Assembly (NCBI RefSeq): GCF_001697145.1
Contig: NZ_CP012719.1
Location: 778,501 to 842,500 of the forward strand
DNA: 64,000 bases
Source: Streptococcus anginosus
Lineage (GTDB): Bacteria; Bacillota; Bacilli; Lactobacillales; Streptococcaceae
Direction of reading: 5' to 3'
Position numbers and translations under genes: made by a program. The notes beneath the pieces are model-generated. The model made no database searches. It was not told where the DNA came from and saw only the letters and a list, made by a program, of their open reading frames with translations. Positions 27,614 to 37,833 of the stretch are shown in pieces (position 1 is the first letter of the stretch; every line of letters starts with the position of its first letter).

Positions 27614-27731
27614 TATAATGAAAGAAATAGAGTGTCACTTACAATGGAGTTTCTATTTGAGCAGAAAGCTGCTAGTAACTGGATTTCATGGGTGTATGAA
27701 GGTTTAGTTATGCCTTGATTTATGGTATAAT
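27614..27731 (+). promoter_or_regulatory. Two tandem extended -10 promoters upstream of the LysR gene
   Basis: TGGTATAAT occurs twice, with the hexamers at 27614-27619 and 27726-27731. The upstream one would give a leader of about 140 bases. Neither has a good -35. Confidence 0.55.
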
Positions 27732-27759
27732 GATAAAACACTTGAAAGAGGATAAAAGG

Positions 27760-28668
27760 ATGAATATTCAACAACTGCGCTATGTTGTAGCCATTGCCAA
27801 TAGTGGCACCTTTCGTGAAGCCGCTGAGAAAATGTATGTCAGCCAGCCTAGTTTATCCATTGCGGTTCGAGAATTAGAAAAAGAACTGGGTTTTAAAGTA
27901 TTTCGCAGAACGAGTAGCGGTACATTTCTGACACGTCGAGGGATGGAATTTTACGAAAAAGCTCAAGAATTGGTTAAAGGATTTGATGTCTTTCAAAATC
28001 AGTATGCCAATCCAGAGGAAGAAAAAGCAGAATTTTCCATTGCCAGCCAGCATTATGATTTCTTGCCGCCTCTGATAACAGAATTTGCTAAACGCTATCC
28101 AAAAGGTAAGAATTTCCGAATTTTTGAATCTACAACGGTGCAGATTTTAAACGAAGTTGCACAAGGACACAGCGAGATTGGCATTATCTATCTGAACAAT
28201 CAAAATACCAAGGGAATGATGCAGCGGATTGATAAATTGGGGCTGGAAGTGGTAGATTTGATTCCTTTTCAGACGCATATCTATCTACGGGCAGATCACC
28301 CCTTAGCTGGGAAAGAGGAGCTTACTATGGAAGATTTAGCAGATCTGCCGACAGTTCGTTTTACACAGGAAAAGGACGAATATCTTTATTACTCAGAGAA
28401 TTTTGTGGATACTAGTGCCAGTTCTCAGATGTTTAATGTGACGGACCGTGCCACTTTAAATGGTATTTTAGAGCGGACAGATGCTTATGCGACAGGCTCT
28501 GGATTTTTGGATAGCAATAGCGTAAACGGCATTACGGTGATTCGGTTAAAAGACAATTTGGAAAACCGTATGGTTTATGTCAAACGCGAAGAAGTAGAGC
28601 TTTCGCCGGTCGGTGCAGCTTTTGTTGCTGTGATGGAAGAATATTTTGCAAAAAGAGGAAAAAAATGA
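27760..28668 (+). CDS. LysR-family transcriptional regulator
   Basis: A 302-residue regulator with an N-terminal winged helix ([40 protein letters not shown] split over residues 1-40) and a periplasmic-binding-like effector domain (about 90-300). A LysR gene in front of lspA is usual in streptococci, and such proteins (CpsY/MtaR-like) have been tied to methionine transport or surface traits. That link is inference here. I start at the ATG at 27760. Its stop overlaps lspA by ATGA, so the three-gene operon LysR-lspA-rluD is likely. Confidence 0.85.
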   Translation: MNIQQLRYVVAIANSGTFREAAEKMYVSQPSLSIAVRELEKELGFKVFRRTSSGTFLTRRGMEFYEKAQELVKGFDVFQNQYANPEEEKAEFSIASQHYDFLPPLITEFAKRYPKGKNFRIFESTTVQILNEVAQGHSEIGIIYLNNQNTKGMMQRIDKLGLEVVDLIPFQTHIYLRADHPLAGKEELTMEDLADLPTVRFTQEKDEYLYYSENFVDTSASSQMFNVTDRATLNGILERTDAYATGSGFLDSNSVNGITVIRLKDNLENRMVYVKREEVELSPVGAAFVAVMEEYFAKRGKK

Positions 28669-29126
28669 AACGAAAAGTGATGGTGCCAATTGTGATTGTA
28701 GCCTTGATTGCGCTGGATCAATGGGTCAAGTTTGAAATTGTCAAAAACATTCAATTAGGCGAAGTAAAGCCCTTCATTCCAAAGATTTTGAGTTTGACTT
28801 ATTTGCGAAATACAGGTGCGGCATTTTCAATTCTGGAAAACCAGCAATGGTTGTTTGCGGTAATTACTTTAGTGGTGATTGGAGCTGCTATTTGGTATTT
28901 GAGCAAACACATTAAAGGTTCTGCCTGGCTGTTGTCTGGTTTGAGCTTGATTATTGCAGGGGGAATTGGTAATTTTATTGACCGTATGCGCCAAGGCTTT
29001 GTCGTGGATATGTTTCAGCTTGATTTTATCAATTTTGCAATTTTTAATGTTGCGGATAGTTATCTGACGATTGGCGTGCTTGTACTGATAGTGATGATGT
29101 TAAAGGAAGAGGACAATGCAAGTTAA
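28665..29126 (+). CDS. lspA: Lipoprotein signal peptidase II
   Basis: A membrane aspartyl protease that removes signal peptides from lipidated prolipoproteins, such as the product at 70-714. The 153 residues form four helices and carry the family boxes [11 protein letters not shown] (48-58), [16 protein letters not shown] with catalytic Asp115, and [11 protein letters not shown] with catalytic Asp131. It overlaps the LysR gene by four bases and rluD by 11 bases. Confidence 0.96.
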   Translation: MKRKVMVPIVIVALIALDQWVKFEIVKNIQLGEVKPFIPKILSLTYLRNTGAAFSILENQQWLFAVITLVVIGAAIWYLSKHIKGSAWLLSGLSLIIAGGIGNFIDRMRQGFVVDMFQLDFINFAIFNVADSYLTIGVLVLIVMMLKEEDNAS

Positions 29127-30012
29127 AGTAGAGATTGGCGGTGTACGGTTGGACAAGGCGGTTGCTGATTTGACATCATTATCCCGCAGCCATGCCAATG
29201 AGCAAATCAAAAATGGACAAATCTTAGTCAACGGGCAAGTCAAGAAAGCCAAGTATGCCGTCAAGGCAGGTGATGTGATTACTTATGAATTGCCCGAACC
29301 AGAAGCACTGGAGTATGTAGCAGAAAATCTGCCGCTAGATATTGTTTATCAGGATGAAGATGTCGCAGTGGTGAACAAGGCTCAAGGTATGGTGGTGCAT
29401 CCAAGTGCAGGGCATACGAGTGGAACACTGGTCAATGCGCTGATGTACCATATCAAGGATTTGTCCGGTATTAATGGTGTTTTGCGCCCTGGAATTGTCC
29501 ATCGGATTGATAAGGATACATCAGGATTGCTGATGATTGCCAAGAACGATGATGCGCATATCAAGCTTGCTGAGGAGTTAAAAGATAAAAAATCCCTGCG
29601 GAAATATTGGGCGATTGTGCATGGCAATCTGCCGAATGACAGAGGCGTTATTGAAGCACCGATTGGACGCAGCGAAAAAGATAGAAAAAAACAAGCTGTC
29701 ACGGCAAAGGGAAAGCCAGCTGTGACACGTTTTCACGTTTTAGAGCGTTTTGGCAATTATACGCTGGTAGAATTGCAGTTGGAAACAGGTCGTACCCACC
29801 AAATCCGTGTGCACATGGCTTATATTGGTCATCCAGTAGCAGGAGACGAAGTGTACGGACCGCGTAAAACGCTAAAAGGGCATGGACAATTCTTACATGC
29901 CAGAACACTTGGATTTACTCATCCTAAGACGGGAGAAGTCATGGAATTTACAGCAGAAGCGCCAGCTATTTTCCAAGAAACACTAGAGAAATTGAGAAAA
30001 GGAATGGAGTGA
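29116..30012 (+). CDS. rluD: RluD-family 23S rRNA pseudouridine synthase
   Basis: Converts specific uridines to pseudouridine, in the RluD family within 23S rRNA helix 69. The 298 residues comprise an N-terminal S4 domain (about 12-70, [22 protein letters not shown]), the catalytic [18 protein letters not shown] with the nucleophilic Asp, and [17 protein letters not shown]. Orthology within the RluA/RluC/RluD group is not certain. It is coupled to lspA by an 11-base overlap. Confidence 0.93.
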   Translation: MQVKVEIGGVRLDKAVADLTSLSRSHANEQIKNGQILVNGQVKKAKYAVKAGDVITYELPEPEALEYVAENLPLDIVYQDEDVAVVNKAQGMVVHPSAGHTSGTLVNALMYHIKDLSGINGVLRPGIVHRIDKDTSGLLMIAKNDDAHIKLAEELKDKKSLRKYWAIVHGNLPNDRGVIEAPIGRSEKDRKKQAVTAKGKPAVTRFHVLERFGNYTLVELQLETGRTHQIRVHMAYIGHPVAGDEVYGPRKTLKGHGQFLHARTLGFTHPKTGEVMEFTAEAPAIFQETLEKLRKGME

Positions 30013-30063
30013 GAGAATATCTCTTTCTGCTTCATTTCTTTTTTATTTTGCTCGAAATTTTGG

Positions 30064-30069
30064 TATAAT
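30064..30069 (+). promoter_or_regulatory. proBAC promoter (extended -10)
   Basis: TATAAT with an upstream TG. There is no clear -35. I see no T-box or other leader structure before proB. Confidence 0.6.
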
Positions 30070-30098
30070 AATGCAATATATCAGCTTTGGAGAGGGTT

Positions 30099-31208
30099 AT
30101 GAAATATAGACGAATTGTATGTAAAGTCGGTACCAGTTCTTTAACAAATGAGGATGGAAGTTTATCGAGAGCGAAAGTGAGAGTGATTACTCAGCAGTTA
30201 GCCATGCTACATGAAGCAGGGCACGAAGTGATTTTAGTCTCATCAGGAGCTATAGCAGCGGGTTTCTCATCTTTGGGCTTTAAGAAACGCCCGACAAAAA
30301 TTGCAGACAAGCAAGCGTCCGCAGCGGTAGGTCAGGGCTTGTTGCTAGAAGAATACACGACGAATCTGCTATTGAAAAAGATTGTCTCGGCTCAAATTTT
30401 ACTAACACAAGATGATTTTGCGGATAAACGACGCTATAAAAATGCACATCAGGCGATTTCTGTCTTGCTCAACCGAGGAGCCATTCCGATTATCAATGAA
30501 AATGATACGGTTTCCATTGCTGAATTGAAAGTCGGTGACAATGATACGTTGAGCGCTCAAGTTGCGTCTATGGTACAAGCAGATTTGTTAATTTTATTAA
30601 CGGATGTTGACGGGCTTTATACGGCAAATCCAGTCAATCATCCTGATGCCAAGCGCCTTGATTTGGTAGAGGAGATTACGACAGATTTGCTTGAAATGGC
30701 AGGTGGAGCAGGCTCTTCTAATGGAACAGGTGGTATGCTGACCAAGCTGAAAGCAGCAACGATTGCCACTATGGCAGGGGTTCCTGTTTACATTTGCTCT
30801 TCTTTGAAAGATCAACCCCTCATCGAAGCTGCAGAAAGTCAGGGAAATGGCACATTTTTTACTGCTTCAGCCAAAAATATGAAAACGCAAAAACAATGGT
30901 TGGCTTTTTACGCTACCAGTCAAGGTTCTATCTGGGTGGATAGAGGAGCAAGCACAGCATTGAGTGAGCAAGGCAAGAGCTTACTTGTTTCAGGAATTTC
31001 AAAAATGTCAGGACACTTTTCTTATGATGATATTGTGACCGTCTATGAAAAGGACACAGAGCGCATTTTAGGAAAAGGACGTGTTCGTTTTGGGCAGTCA
31101 GCTTTGCAAGATATGCTGAAAGCCAATAAACCAAAGGGAGTGGTAATTCACCGAGACCATTGGATTTCACTAACGCCTGAATTGGAATTATTATTGTCAG
31201 AATTTTAA
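30099..31208 (+). CDS. proB: Glutamate 5-kinase
   Basis: First step of proline synthesis: phosphorylates glutamate on the gamma carboxylate. The 369 residues hold the amino-acid kinase domain ([49 protein letters not shown]) and a C-terminal PUA domain (about 275-369). The start is the ATG at 30099 with GGAGAGG before it. The TTG at 30087 overlaps that site. It is followed by proA after 13 bp and then proC. Confidence 0.95.
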   Translation: MKYRRIVCKVGTSSLTNEDGSLSRAKVRVITQQLAMLHEAGHEVILVSSGAIAAGFSSLGFKKRPTKIADKQASAAVGQGLLLEEYTTNLLLKKIVSAQILLTQDDFADKRRYKNAHQAISVLLNRGAIPIINENDTVSIAELKVGDNDTLSAQVASMVQADLLILLTDVDGLYTANPVNHPDAKRLDLVEEITTDLLEMAGGAGSSNGTGGMLTKLKAATIATMAGVPVYICSSLKDQPLIEAAESQGNGTFFTASAKNMKTQKQWLAFYATSQGSIWVDRGASTALSEQGKSLLVSGISKMSGHFSYDDIVTVYEKDTERILGKGRVRFGQSALQDMLKANKPKGVVIHRDHWISLTPELELLLSEF

Positions 31209-31221
31209 GAGGAAGTAGGAT

Positions 31222-32484
31222 ATGAATAGTACACAAGGCTTACTAGAGAAAATCAAGCAAGCAAAAAAATCAATTAACACAGCTTCAACAACTGAGAAAA
31301 ATAAAGCTCTATCTTTGATGGCTGATTATTTAGAAGCAGCTACGGACGCAATTTTAATAGCCAATGCGGAAGATATGACAGCAGCAAGAGGTCATATTTC
31401 TGAGGTCATGTTGGATCGTCTGTATTTAGATGCCAATCGCATCAAAGACATGGCAACTGGTATTCGTCAAGTGATTGCGTTGCCAGATCCCGTTGGAGAC
31501 ATCTTAGAAGTCTCTCATTTGGAAAATGGACTAGAAATCACTAAGAAGCGGGTAGCTCTTGGAGTGATTGGAATTATCTATGAAAGTCGTCCAAATGTGA
31601 CATCTGATGCAGCCGCATTAGCCATTAAGAGCGGGAATGCAGTTATCCTTCGTAGTGGAAAAGAGGCACACAAAACAGCAGCTGCCATTGTTTCCGCGCT
31701 AAAGGCGGCACTTCGTCAGACCGCAATTTCAGATGATTGCTTGCAGTTGGTGTCAGATACCAGTCGTGAAAGTGCTCAAATCTTGATGAAGGCAAAAGGC
31801 TATTTGGACTTGCTAATTCCTCGTGGGGGCGCGGGGCTGATTCAAGCGGTTGTTGAAAATGCGACCGTTCCTGTGATTGAGACTGGTACGGGGCTTGTTC
31901 ATATCTATGTTGATAAGGACGCTGACCAAGAAATGGCACTAGAGATTATCAACAATGCCAAAACCAGTCGTCCTTCGGTCTGCAATGCAATGGAGGTTTG
32001 TTTGGTTCATAAAGAAATTGCTTCCCAGTTTCTCTCAACATTAGAAGAACGCTTAGTAACTGTTCGTAAAGCGCGTGGGGTAGTACCTGTTCAACTTCGA
32101 TTGAATGAAACAGCTCGCTCTTTCATCTCAGGGGAAATAGCAGAGCCTAGCGACTTTGATAGCGAATTTTCAGATTACATCATGGCTGTAAAGGTAGTGG
32201 ATTCTTTGGAAGAAGCTATCACACATATTGAGCAACACAGCACACATCATTCAGATGCCATTATTACCAACAATGCCACCAGCGCAGCGATTTTTACAGA
32301 GCAGGTTGATAGTGCAGCAGTCTATGTCAATGCCTCCACACGTTTCACAGACGGTGGAGAATTTGGTTTAGGCTGTGAAATGGGGATTTCTACTCAGAAA
32401 TTACACGCACGCGGTCCGATGGGCTTAAAAGAATTAACGAGTTATAAATATGTTGTGCAAGGTTCAGGACAAATTAGGGAGTAA
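31222..32484 (+). CDS. proA: Gamma-glutamyl phosphate reductase
   Basis: Second step of proline synthesis: NADPH-dependent reduction of glutamyl 5-phosphate to the semialdehyde. The 420 residues have an aldehyde dehydrogenase fold with [32 protein letters not shown], the catalytic Cys in [11 protein letters not shown], and [17 protein letters not shown] near the end. The ATG at 31222 follows GAGGAAGTAGG. It works with ProB in a complex in other bacteria. Confidence 0.96.
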   Translation: MNSTQGLLEKIKQAKKSINTASTTEKNKALSLMADYLEAATDAILIANAEDMTAARGHISEVMLDRLYLDANRIKDMATGIRQVIALPDPVGDILEVSHLENGLEITKKRVALGVIGIIYESRPNVTSDAAALAIKSGNAVILRSGKEAHKTAAAIVSALKAALRQTAISDDCLQLVSDTSRESAQILMKAKGYLDLLIPRGGAGLIQAVVENATVPVIETGTGLVHIYVDKDADQEMALEIINNAKTSRPSVCNAMEVCLVHKEIASQFLSTLEERLVTVRKARGVVPVQLRLNETARSFISGEIAEPSDFDSEFSDYIMAVKVVDSLEEAITHIEQHSTHHSDAIITNNATSAAIFTEQVDSAAVYVNASTRFTDGGEFGLGCEMGISTQKLHARGPMGLKELTSYKYVVQGSGQIRE

Positions 32485-32488
32485 AAAC

Positions 32489-33283
32489 ATGAAAATTGGA
32501 TTTATCGGCTTAGGAAATATGGGTGGCGGTTTAGCACGTGTAGTGGCTAGGCAAAAAAAACATCAAATCCTGCTCGCAAATCGAAGCTCAGAAAAAGCAA
32601 AGCAGATTGCGAATGAAGTGGGTGGCGAACCTGTCACGAACGAAGTCATCTTTGAGCAAGCAGATGTGATTTTCTTAGGTGTTAAACCCACTCAATTTGC
32701 GGATTTGTTACAAGAATACCATGTTATTTTGGAAAAGCGCAGCTCTGTTTTACTCATTTCTATGGCTGCCGGCTTGACCTTGCAGCAGTTAGAAGCTCTC
32801 GTTCCTACACAACATCGGTTAATCCGGATAATGCCCAATACGCCTGTTGCAGTTGGTGCTGGTGTTATCAGCTATGCTTTATCAGATGAAGCAACAGAGC
32901 AGGATGAACACTTGTTGTGTGAACTATTGGATCCTGCCGGTTTGTTGGTTCATTTAAAGGAGCAGCAGTTAGATGCGGCAACTGCTGTGGCTGGATGTGG
33001 TCCTGCGTTTGTTTATCTCTTTTTGGAAGCACTGGCTGATGCAGGGGTACAAACTGGCTTACCACGAGATTTGGCTTTGCAATTAGCGAATCAAACCCTT
33101 TTAGGTTCAGCGGTATTAGTCAAAGAAAGTGGCCAACATCCTGCGGTTCTCAAAGATCAGGTTTGTAGCCCAGCAGGCTCAACGATTGCGGGAGTAGCGA
33201 GTCTTGAAGCAGATGCTTTCAGAGGAAACATTATCAAAGCCGTTGCTGCATCTTATAAACGCACTCAGGAACTGGGGAAATGA
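32489..33283 (+). CDS. proC: Pyrroline-5-carboxylate reductase
   Basis: Last step of proline synthesis: reduces 1-pyrroline-5-carboxylate with NAD(P)H. The 264 residues contain the Rossmann motif GFIGLGNMGGGLA at the start, RIMPNTPVAVGAGV, the family block GCGPAFVYLFLEALADAG, and CSPAGSTIAGVASLE. The longer reading from 32450 overlaps proA. The ATG at 32489, four bases after the proA stop and preceded by GGGAG, is preferred. It completes a glutamate-to-proline operon. Confidence 0.95.
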   Translation: MKIGFIGLGNMGGGLARVVARQKKHQILLANRSSEKAKQIANEVGGEPVTNEVIFEQADVIFLGVKPTQFADLLQEYHVILEKRSSVLLISMAAGLTLQQLEALVPTQHRLIRIMPNTPVAVGAGVISYALSDEATEQDEHLLCELLDPAGLLVHLKEQQLDAATAVAGCGPAFVYLFLEALADAGVQTGLPRDLALQLANQTLLGSAVLVKESGQHPAVLKDQVCSPAGSTIAGVASLEADAFRGNIIKAVAASYKRTQELGK

Positions 33284-33399
33284 ATAAACTTATGATACTA
33301 CGTCTTTACAGCAATTTAAGAATGAACCATTAATTAGAATGTTACTTCAAGTTTGATATGGTGAAATGTATCTTTTAACAATTAGTCATTTTCTTTAAT

Positions 33400-33428
33400 T
33401 TGTCAAATTTTCTATTTTATAGTAAAAT
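33400..33428 (+). promoter_or_regulatory. Promoter of the zinc-ribbon gene
   Basis: TTGTCA (33400-33405), 17-base spacer, TAAAAT (33423-33428). Confidence 0.6.
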
Positions 33429-33482
33429 GTAAAAACATGATAAATTCTAGGCAAGATGCTTGGTGATTAGTGAGGAGAGAAT

Positions 33483-33821
33483 ATGAATCAATTACCAAAT
33501 TGTCCAAAATGCAACTCAGAATATGTTTACGAAGACGGTTTGCTGTTAGTTTGCCCTGAATGTGCATTTGAATGGAATCCAGCAGAAATCGTTGAAGAAG
33601 ATAATCGCATCAGAGCAATTGATGCAAATGGGAATCAGCTTGCGGACGGAGATACCGTCACTCTCATCAAAGATTTAAAGGTCAAAGGTGCTCCAAAGGA
33701 TTTGAAACAAGGGACGCGCGTGAAAAATATTCGGATTGTAGAAGGAGACCACAATATTGACTGCAAGATTGATGGTTTTGGTGCGATGAAGCTCAAATCA
33801 GAGTTTGTCAAGAAAATTTGA
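33483..33821 (+). CDS. PhnA/YjdM-family zinc-ribbon protein
   Basis: A 112-residue protein with an N-terminal zinc ribbon ([11 protein letters not shown]...[10 protein letters not shown], two CxxC pairs about 18 residues apart) and a C-terminal small beta domain ([26 protein letters not shown] in parts) as in PhnA/YjdM. The name comes from a phosphonate operon in E. coli, but most members sit outside phosphonate pathways and their role is unclear. AGGAGAG precedes the ATG. The next gene overlaps or abuts its end. Confidence 0.85.
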   Translation: MNQLPNCPKCNSEYVYEDGLLLVCPECAFEWNPAEIVEEDNRIRAIDANGNQLADGDTVTLIKDLKVKGAPKDLKQGTRVKNIRIVEGDHNIDCKIDGFGAMKLKSEFVKKI

Positions 33822-33829
33822 GGTTGATG

Positions 33830-34465
33830 ATGAAGCGAAATGTGATTTTTTATAGCCGCATGATATTGTTTATGTTAGGGTTTACAGGAGTCTACCTTGA
33901 AATCACAAAGCATGGTGGCTTAGGAATGCTGATGTACTACACAGTTTTATCTAACATGATTGTTACAGCTTTTACGGCCTATTTGCTCTATCTAATGGCA
34001 CGTTCTGAACAACGCTGGCAAACGCAGTCGCTGTTTCGGCTAAAAGGCGGAGTGACCATGTGTATTATGATTACATGCGTCATTTATCATTTTATGTTGG
34101 CACCGCTTGCAACTGATTTTTATCGACTTGAAAATTTCCTTTGTCATTACATTGTGCCACTATGGTTTTTAGCAGATACCTTGTTGTTTGATAAACGCTC
34201 ACAATATCGTTGGTTTGACCCGATTGCTTGGACGAGTGTGCCTTTGATTTATTTGGCTTTTGCTCTATTTAATGGCCTAATTATCAAATGGTCTATTCCA
34301 GGTGCAAAAGATAGTCCTTTTGCTTATTTCTTCTTAAATATTCCAAAATACGGTTGGCCGTATGTGTTGCAATGGTCACTTAAAATTTTTATCGGCTATT
34401 TGTTAGCAGGTTTCTTATTTTATGGGGTTATGTCCCTATCCTCGCGTAGGAAATTGTCTTCTTAA
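33830..34465 (+). CDS. Pr6Pr-type multi-pass membrane protein
   Basis: A 211-residue integral membrane protein with about six helices. It contains YTVLSNM, CHYIVPLWFLADTLLFD and PLIYLAFALFNG, a pattern typical of the Pr6Pr family, whose function is unknown. Tandem ATG codons occur at 33827 and 33830; GAGG at 33820-33823 spaces best with 33830. It is probably co-transcribed with the zinc-ribbon gene, nine bases apart. A terminator follows. Confidence 0.75.
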   Translation: MKRNVIFYSRMILFMLGFTGVYLEITKHGGLGMLMYYTVLSNMIVTAFTAYLLYLMARSEQRWQTQSLFRLKGGVTMCIMITCVIYHFMLAPLATDFYRLENFLCHYIVPLWFLADTLLFDKRSQYRWFDPIAWTSVPLIYLAFALFNGLIIKWSIPGAKDSPFAYFFLNIPKYGWPYVLQWSLKIFIGYLLAGFLFYGVMSLSSRRKLSS

Positions 34466-34483
34466 TACTTGAAAATAGATTCT

Positions 34484-34530
34484 GTTTGAAGAAAACCATT
34501 CTTTTTGAATAATTTTCTTCAGACTTTTTT
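34484..34530 (+). terminator. Terminator after the Pr6Pr gene
   Basis: A 12-bp stem GTTTGAAGAAAA (34484-34495) / TTTTCTTCAGAC (34513-34524, one wobble), then TTTTTT. Confidence 0.8.
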
Positions 34531-34624
34531 CTTTCCGAAAGATAAATTGCTTGAAACTAAGCTAAAAATATGATATCTATAATAAATACAAGATTTTAGT
34601 AAATAAAAAGTTTCATAATTTTTA

Positions 34625-34680
34625 AATTTAAAAGCAAATATTTTGACATCATTAAATTCATAATGACAAGATAATTAAAA
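34625..34680 (+). repeat. Left 56-bp direct repeat abutting the IS element
   Basis: This is identical over 56 bases to 35727-35782 and touches the left end of the insertion sequence. It contains TTGACA and a TCATTA/TAATGA inverted repeat. Upstream, 34531-34624 is A+T-rich with no gene. Confidence 0.9.
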
Positions 34681-35726
34681 CCCAATTTGTAAAATTAAGC
34701 TAGACAGAAAAAGCCATCTATGTTAGGCTCAGATAAACACCACATTTGTCTGAAAGGAACTAACATAAATGACCTATACTCATCTTACCACAAACGAGCT
34801 TGTAATGATAGAGGCTTACTATCAAGAAAACATAAAAGTTTCAGATATTGTGACTTCACTTGGCAGATCAAAACAGACAATCTACACTGTCATCAACTAT
34901 CTGAAAGAGGGGCACTCTGCATATGATTACTACAACCGTTATAAAGTCAATAAGAAACGTTGGGGCAGGAATAAAACAAGTCTGACGCAATCAGAAAAAG
35001 ATTTTATCCAGACTCATTTAGAAGAAAATTGGAGCCTTGATGTCATTAAAGGAACTTATCCAGATAGGGTTTCTTGTTCTATGAGAACCCTCTATCGACT
35101 AGCAGACCGTGGTATTTTAAAGAAAGAAGATCTCCCTTGGAAAGGCAAAAGAAAACCAAATGGTCATAGCGAAAAACGAGGAAAACAAGCGTTTCGCAGA
35201 GATTTACGTGAGAGAGCAGACAGTTATCCTAATTTTAAGACGGAATTCGGTCATCTAGAAGGGGATACAATTGTGGGAGAAAAACACAAAAGTGCAGTCA
35301 TTACCTTAGTAGAACGCTGCTCAAAAGCCATCATCACACTGAAAACCAATGGACGGAAAGCAAGTGATATTGAGACTTCCATCAATCAATGGTTATCTCA
35401 AGTCCCCAGCCATCTCTTTAAGTCGATCACTTTTGATTGTGGGAAAGAATTTTCTAATTGGAAATCTATTTCGAATGCACATGACATTGATATTTTCTTT
35501 GCGGACCCAGGATGTCCTGGGCAACGAGGCCTCAATGAACATTCTAATGGCTTATTAAGACGAAATGGACTACCGAAACAAATGGATTTTACAAATATTC
35601 CTCAAAATTATTTATCAGCTATAGCTGATAAAAAAATAGAATTCCTAGGAAGTCTTTGAATTATCAAACACCATACCAAGTTTTTCTGAGTTACTTGAAA
35701 AGTCTAACTTAATTTGACAATTTAGG
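34681..35726 (+). mobile_element. IS30-family insertion sequence (1046 bp)
   Basis: The ends are imperfect 25-bp inverted repeats: 34681-34705 (CCCAATTTGTAAAATTAAGC then TAGAC) against the reverse complement of 35702-35726, with four mismatches. Inside is one transposase gene of the IS30 family, filling most of the element. Perfect 56-bp direct repeats touch both ends, far longer than the usual short IS30 target duplication. The transposase frame is broken near its 3' end. Confidence 0.88.
34769..35712 (+). pseudogene. IS30-family transposase, -1 frameshift near the 3' end
   Basis: An N-terminal HTH region (LTTNELVMIEAYY, DIVTSLGRSKQTIYTVI) is followed by a DDE integrase core: Asp in HLEGDTIVG, Asp in TFDCGKEF, and Glu in GLNEHSNGLLRRNGLPK. 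The open frame stops at 35659 after 296 residues. Reading -1 from the seven-A run at 35630-35636 continues as NRIPRKSLNYQTPYQVFLSYL and stops at 35710-35712, restoring the usual IS30 C-terminus. Either one A was lost, or the A run supports slippage in translation or transcription. The start is ATG at 34769 after AAAGGA. Confidence 0.85.
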
Positions 35727-35782
35727 AATTTAAAAGCAAATATTTTGACATCATTAAATTCATAATGACAAGATAATTAAAA
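35727..35782 (+). repeat. Right 56-bp direct repeat abutting the IS element
   Basis: Perfect copy of 34625-34680. On this side its TTTGACATC (35744-35752) also forms an inverted repeat with GATGTCAAA (35791-35799), ahead of the fem-like gene. It may have carried that gene's promoter. Confidence 0.9.
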
Positions 35783-35873
35783 ATAAAAGCGATGTCAAAT
35801 AGGAAATAATTTTTATTCTGTAGCTTCACCAGCTCTGTCTATTAAACTACAAAAGCTCAAGGAGTACAGAACA

Positions 35874-37108
35874 ATGCCTTTAGAAATAATTACTAAAGAA
35901 GTATTTAAACAACATTATCAAAAAGCGAAACGAAAATCTTTTATCCAATCAGTAGAAATGTCTGATCTATTGAAAAAAAGAGGGTATAATGTTGAGTTTA
36001 TTGGTTTCTTTACTAACAATCAATTACAAGTATCAGCATTATTATTTAGTGCAAAAATGGCAGGTGGTCTATACCTAGAAATCAACTCTGGACCTGTTGT
36101 TACTAATTATGAGTTCTTGCCTAAATGTTATGAAGAATTAAAAATCTATGCAAGAAAGTTAAAGGCTATGAAGCTGGTTGTAAAACCTTATGATATTTAT
36201 CAAGTCTTCAATAGTAAAGGTGAGCCTATTAGTACAGAAAAGAAGGAACTTGTATCTATGCTCACCAACCTGAATTACCAATTTGATGGCTTACAAAAGG
36301 ACTATCCTGGAGGTGAAGGTGATTGGCATTTTGTAAAAGACCTAAATGACTTAACAGAAGAAACGTTGTTAAAATCTTTTACTAAACAAAGAAAATCATT
36401 AGTAAAAAAGCTAAAACATTTGGTATAGAACTGCATAAACTTAAACGTAATGAGCTTTATAAATTTAAGCAGATTACTTCATCAACTTCTGAACGTCGCA
36501 ACTATAATGATAAGACTTTAGATTATTATGAAAAATTTTATGATAGCTTTGGAAACAATGCAGAATTTATCATAGCTAGCATAAATTTCAAAAATTATTT
36601 GGAGCATTTACAAATTAATCAGAATGAATTATCTAAAAAGATTAAATTACTACAAGATTATCTTGAAGAAAACAACCATTCCTCTGAAAAAAAACTGAAT
36701 CAAATTCGAGAACTATCTAGTCAATTCGAAACGTTTGAAATACGAAAAAACGAAGCATACCAACTATTCAAAAAGCATGAAGACGAAAGTACAATATTAG
36801 CTGGCAGTCTTTTTGTATACACTCCCAAAGAAACGGTCTATCTCTTTTCTGGATCCTATCCTGAATTTAACAAATTCTACGCACCCGCTCTTTTGCAAGA
36901 TTATGTAATGCGAGAATCAATCAAGCGAGGTATTCCCTGTTACAACCTTTTGGGTATTACTGGTCATTTTGATGGTTCTGACAGTGTACTTCGTTTTAAA
37001 CAAAATTTCAATGGTTATGTCCTAAGAAAAATGGGAACTTTTAGATATTATCCTTCCCCGTTTAAACATAAAACTATTCAAATAATTAAAAAAATTTTAA
37101 ATAGGTAA
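35874..37108 (+). pseudogene. FemABX (MurM/MurN-like) aminoacyltransferase, frameshifted
   Basis: The FemABX family adds amino acids from aminoacyl-tRNA to the lipid II side chain to build peptidoglycan cross-bridges. The first frame runs 35874-36428 (SFIQSVEMSDLLKKRGY, LYLEINSGPVV, RKSLVKK). From the six-A run at 36404-36409 the -1 frame is open through to 37108 (AKTFGIELHKLKRNELYKF, a coiled-coil arm around 36600-36760, then AGSLFVYTPKETVYLFSGSYP and GIPCYNLLGITGHFDGSDSV). Joined, it would be about 412 residues, the normal family length. One missing A explains the break. AAGGAG precedes the ATG. The region is more A+T-rich than its surroundings, suggesting transfer. Confidence 0.85.
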
Positions 37109-37552
37109 AACCTGAGATATATTCTCATAATTCTATCATCATCACTCTCATAAAAATGCAAACTGAGAATATAATATATAGAAAGGTTCTCAAATTAAAA
37201 ATCAGAAGTTCTACTAATGTGTACTTCTGTTTTTTTGGCTTTACATCAACTTTTTATTATATTTTAGTCAATTATTCATCATAAGAAACAATCTTGTGTC
37301 AAATTTGCCCCCACACTTTCCTATGAAGTTATAGCACTTGTAATCCCAATAGATCTTTATCTGTATAAAAACGACTCTCACATTAACTTTTCGTTTTAGA
37401 GCTGAAAGAATAGGGTTTATTTGAACTTGTCTCAATTTGAGTGTTATTTTTCTGCTAAAATTGAGAAAATTAGGGCTTGAGATTCAAAATCTGACGATTA
37501 CTAGCATATTGTGAAAAATTTTGTTAAGATAGAAAGCAATTAGGAGGAAATC
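37109..37552. other. Gene-free A+T-rich interval
   Basis: Apart from the terminator at 37203-37236, I see no ORF with a ribosome site. The stretch from about 37290 to 37480 does not resemble the flanking genes and may be the remains of a mobile element, but I cannot identify it. A TAAGAT at 37525-37530 is a weak candidate -10 for the chorismate mutase gene. Confidence 0.5.
37203..37236 (+). terminator. Terminator after the fem-like gene
   Basis: CAGAAGT (37203-37209) / ACTTCTG (37223-37229) followed by seven T. Confidence 0.75.
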
Positions 37553-37819
37553 ATGGATTTAGTAGAAATTAGAAAAGAAATTGATCAAATAGATGCAGAT
37601 TTGATTGCCTTACTAGAAAAAAGAATGGCTTTGGTGAGTCAAGTTGCTCTCTATAAACGTCAGACTGGAAAAGCTGTATTAGACACTCAGCGAGAACAAG
37701 TAATTTTAGAGAAAGTTGCAAATAGTGTACATGAAAAACAGTACGAAGAAAGCATTGTTCAGACTTTTTCTGATATTTTGAAACATTCGCGTGCTTATCA
37801 AGACCAACACATCAAATAA
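37553..37819 (+). CDS. Chorismate mutase (AroQ type)
   Basis: Rearranges chorismate to prephenate, the branch point to phenylalanine and tyrosine. It is a monofunctional 88-residue all-helical AroQ protein: EIRKEIDQIDADLIALLEKRMAL with the catalytic Arg, then VALYKRQTGKAVLDTQREQ. A strong TAGGAGG precedes the ATG. The fluoride antiporter gene follows by 14 bp, so the two are probably co-transcribed, an arrangement I recall from other streptococci though the proteins have no known functional link. Confidence 0.9.
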   Translation: MDLVEIRKEIDQIDADLIALLEKRMALVSQVALYKRQTGKAVLDTQREQVILEKVANSVHEKQYEESIVQTFSDILKHSRAYQDQHIK

Positions 37820-37833
37820 CAAAGGAAATTCAA

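Noticed and set aside
30013..30098. T-box or proline riboswitch before proB
   Set aside because: The leader is only about 20-30 bases after the extended -10 box, with no T-box sequence or terminator.
35874..37108. Two separate small genes instead of one broken fem-like gene
   Set aside because: The second frame is open back to the A6 run, well before its first start codon, and the two halves form one continuous FemABX protein.
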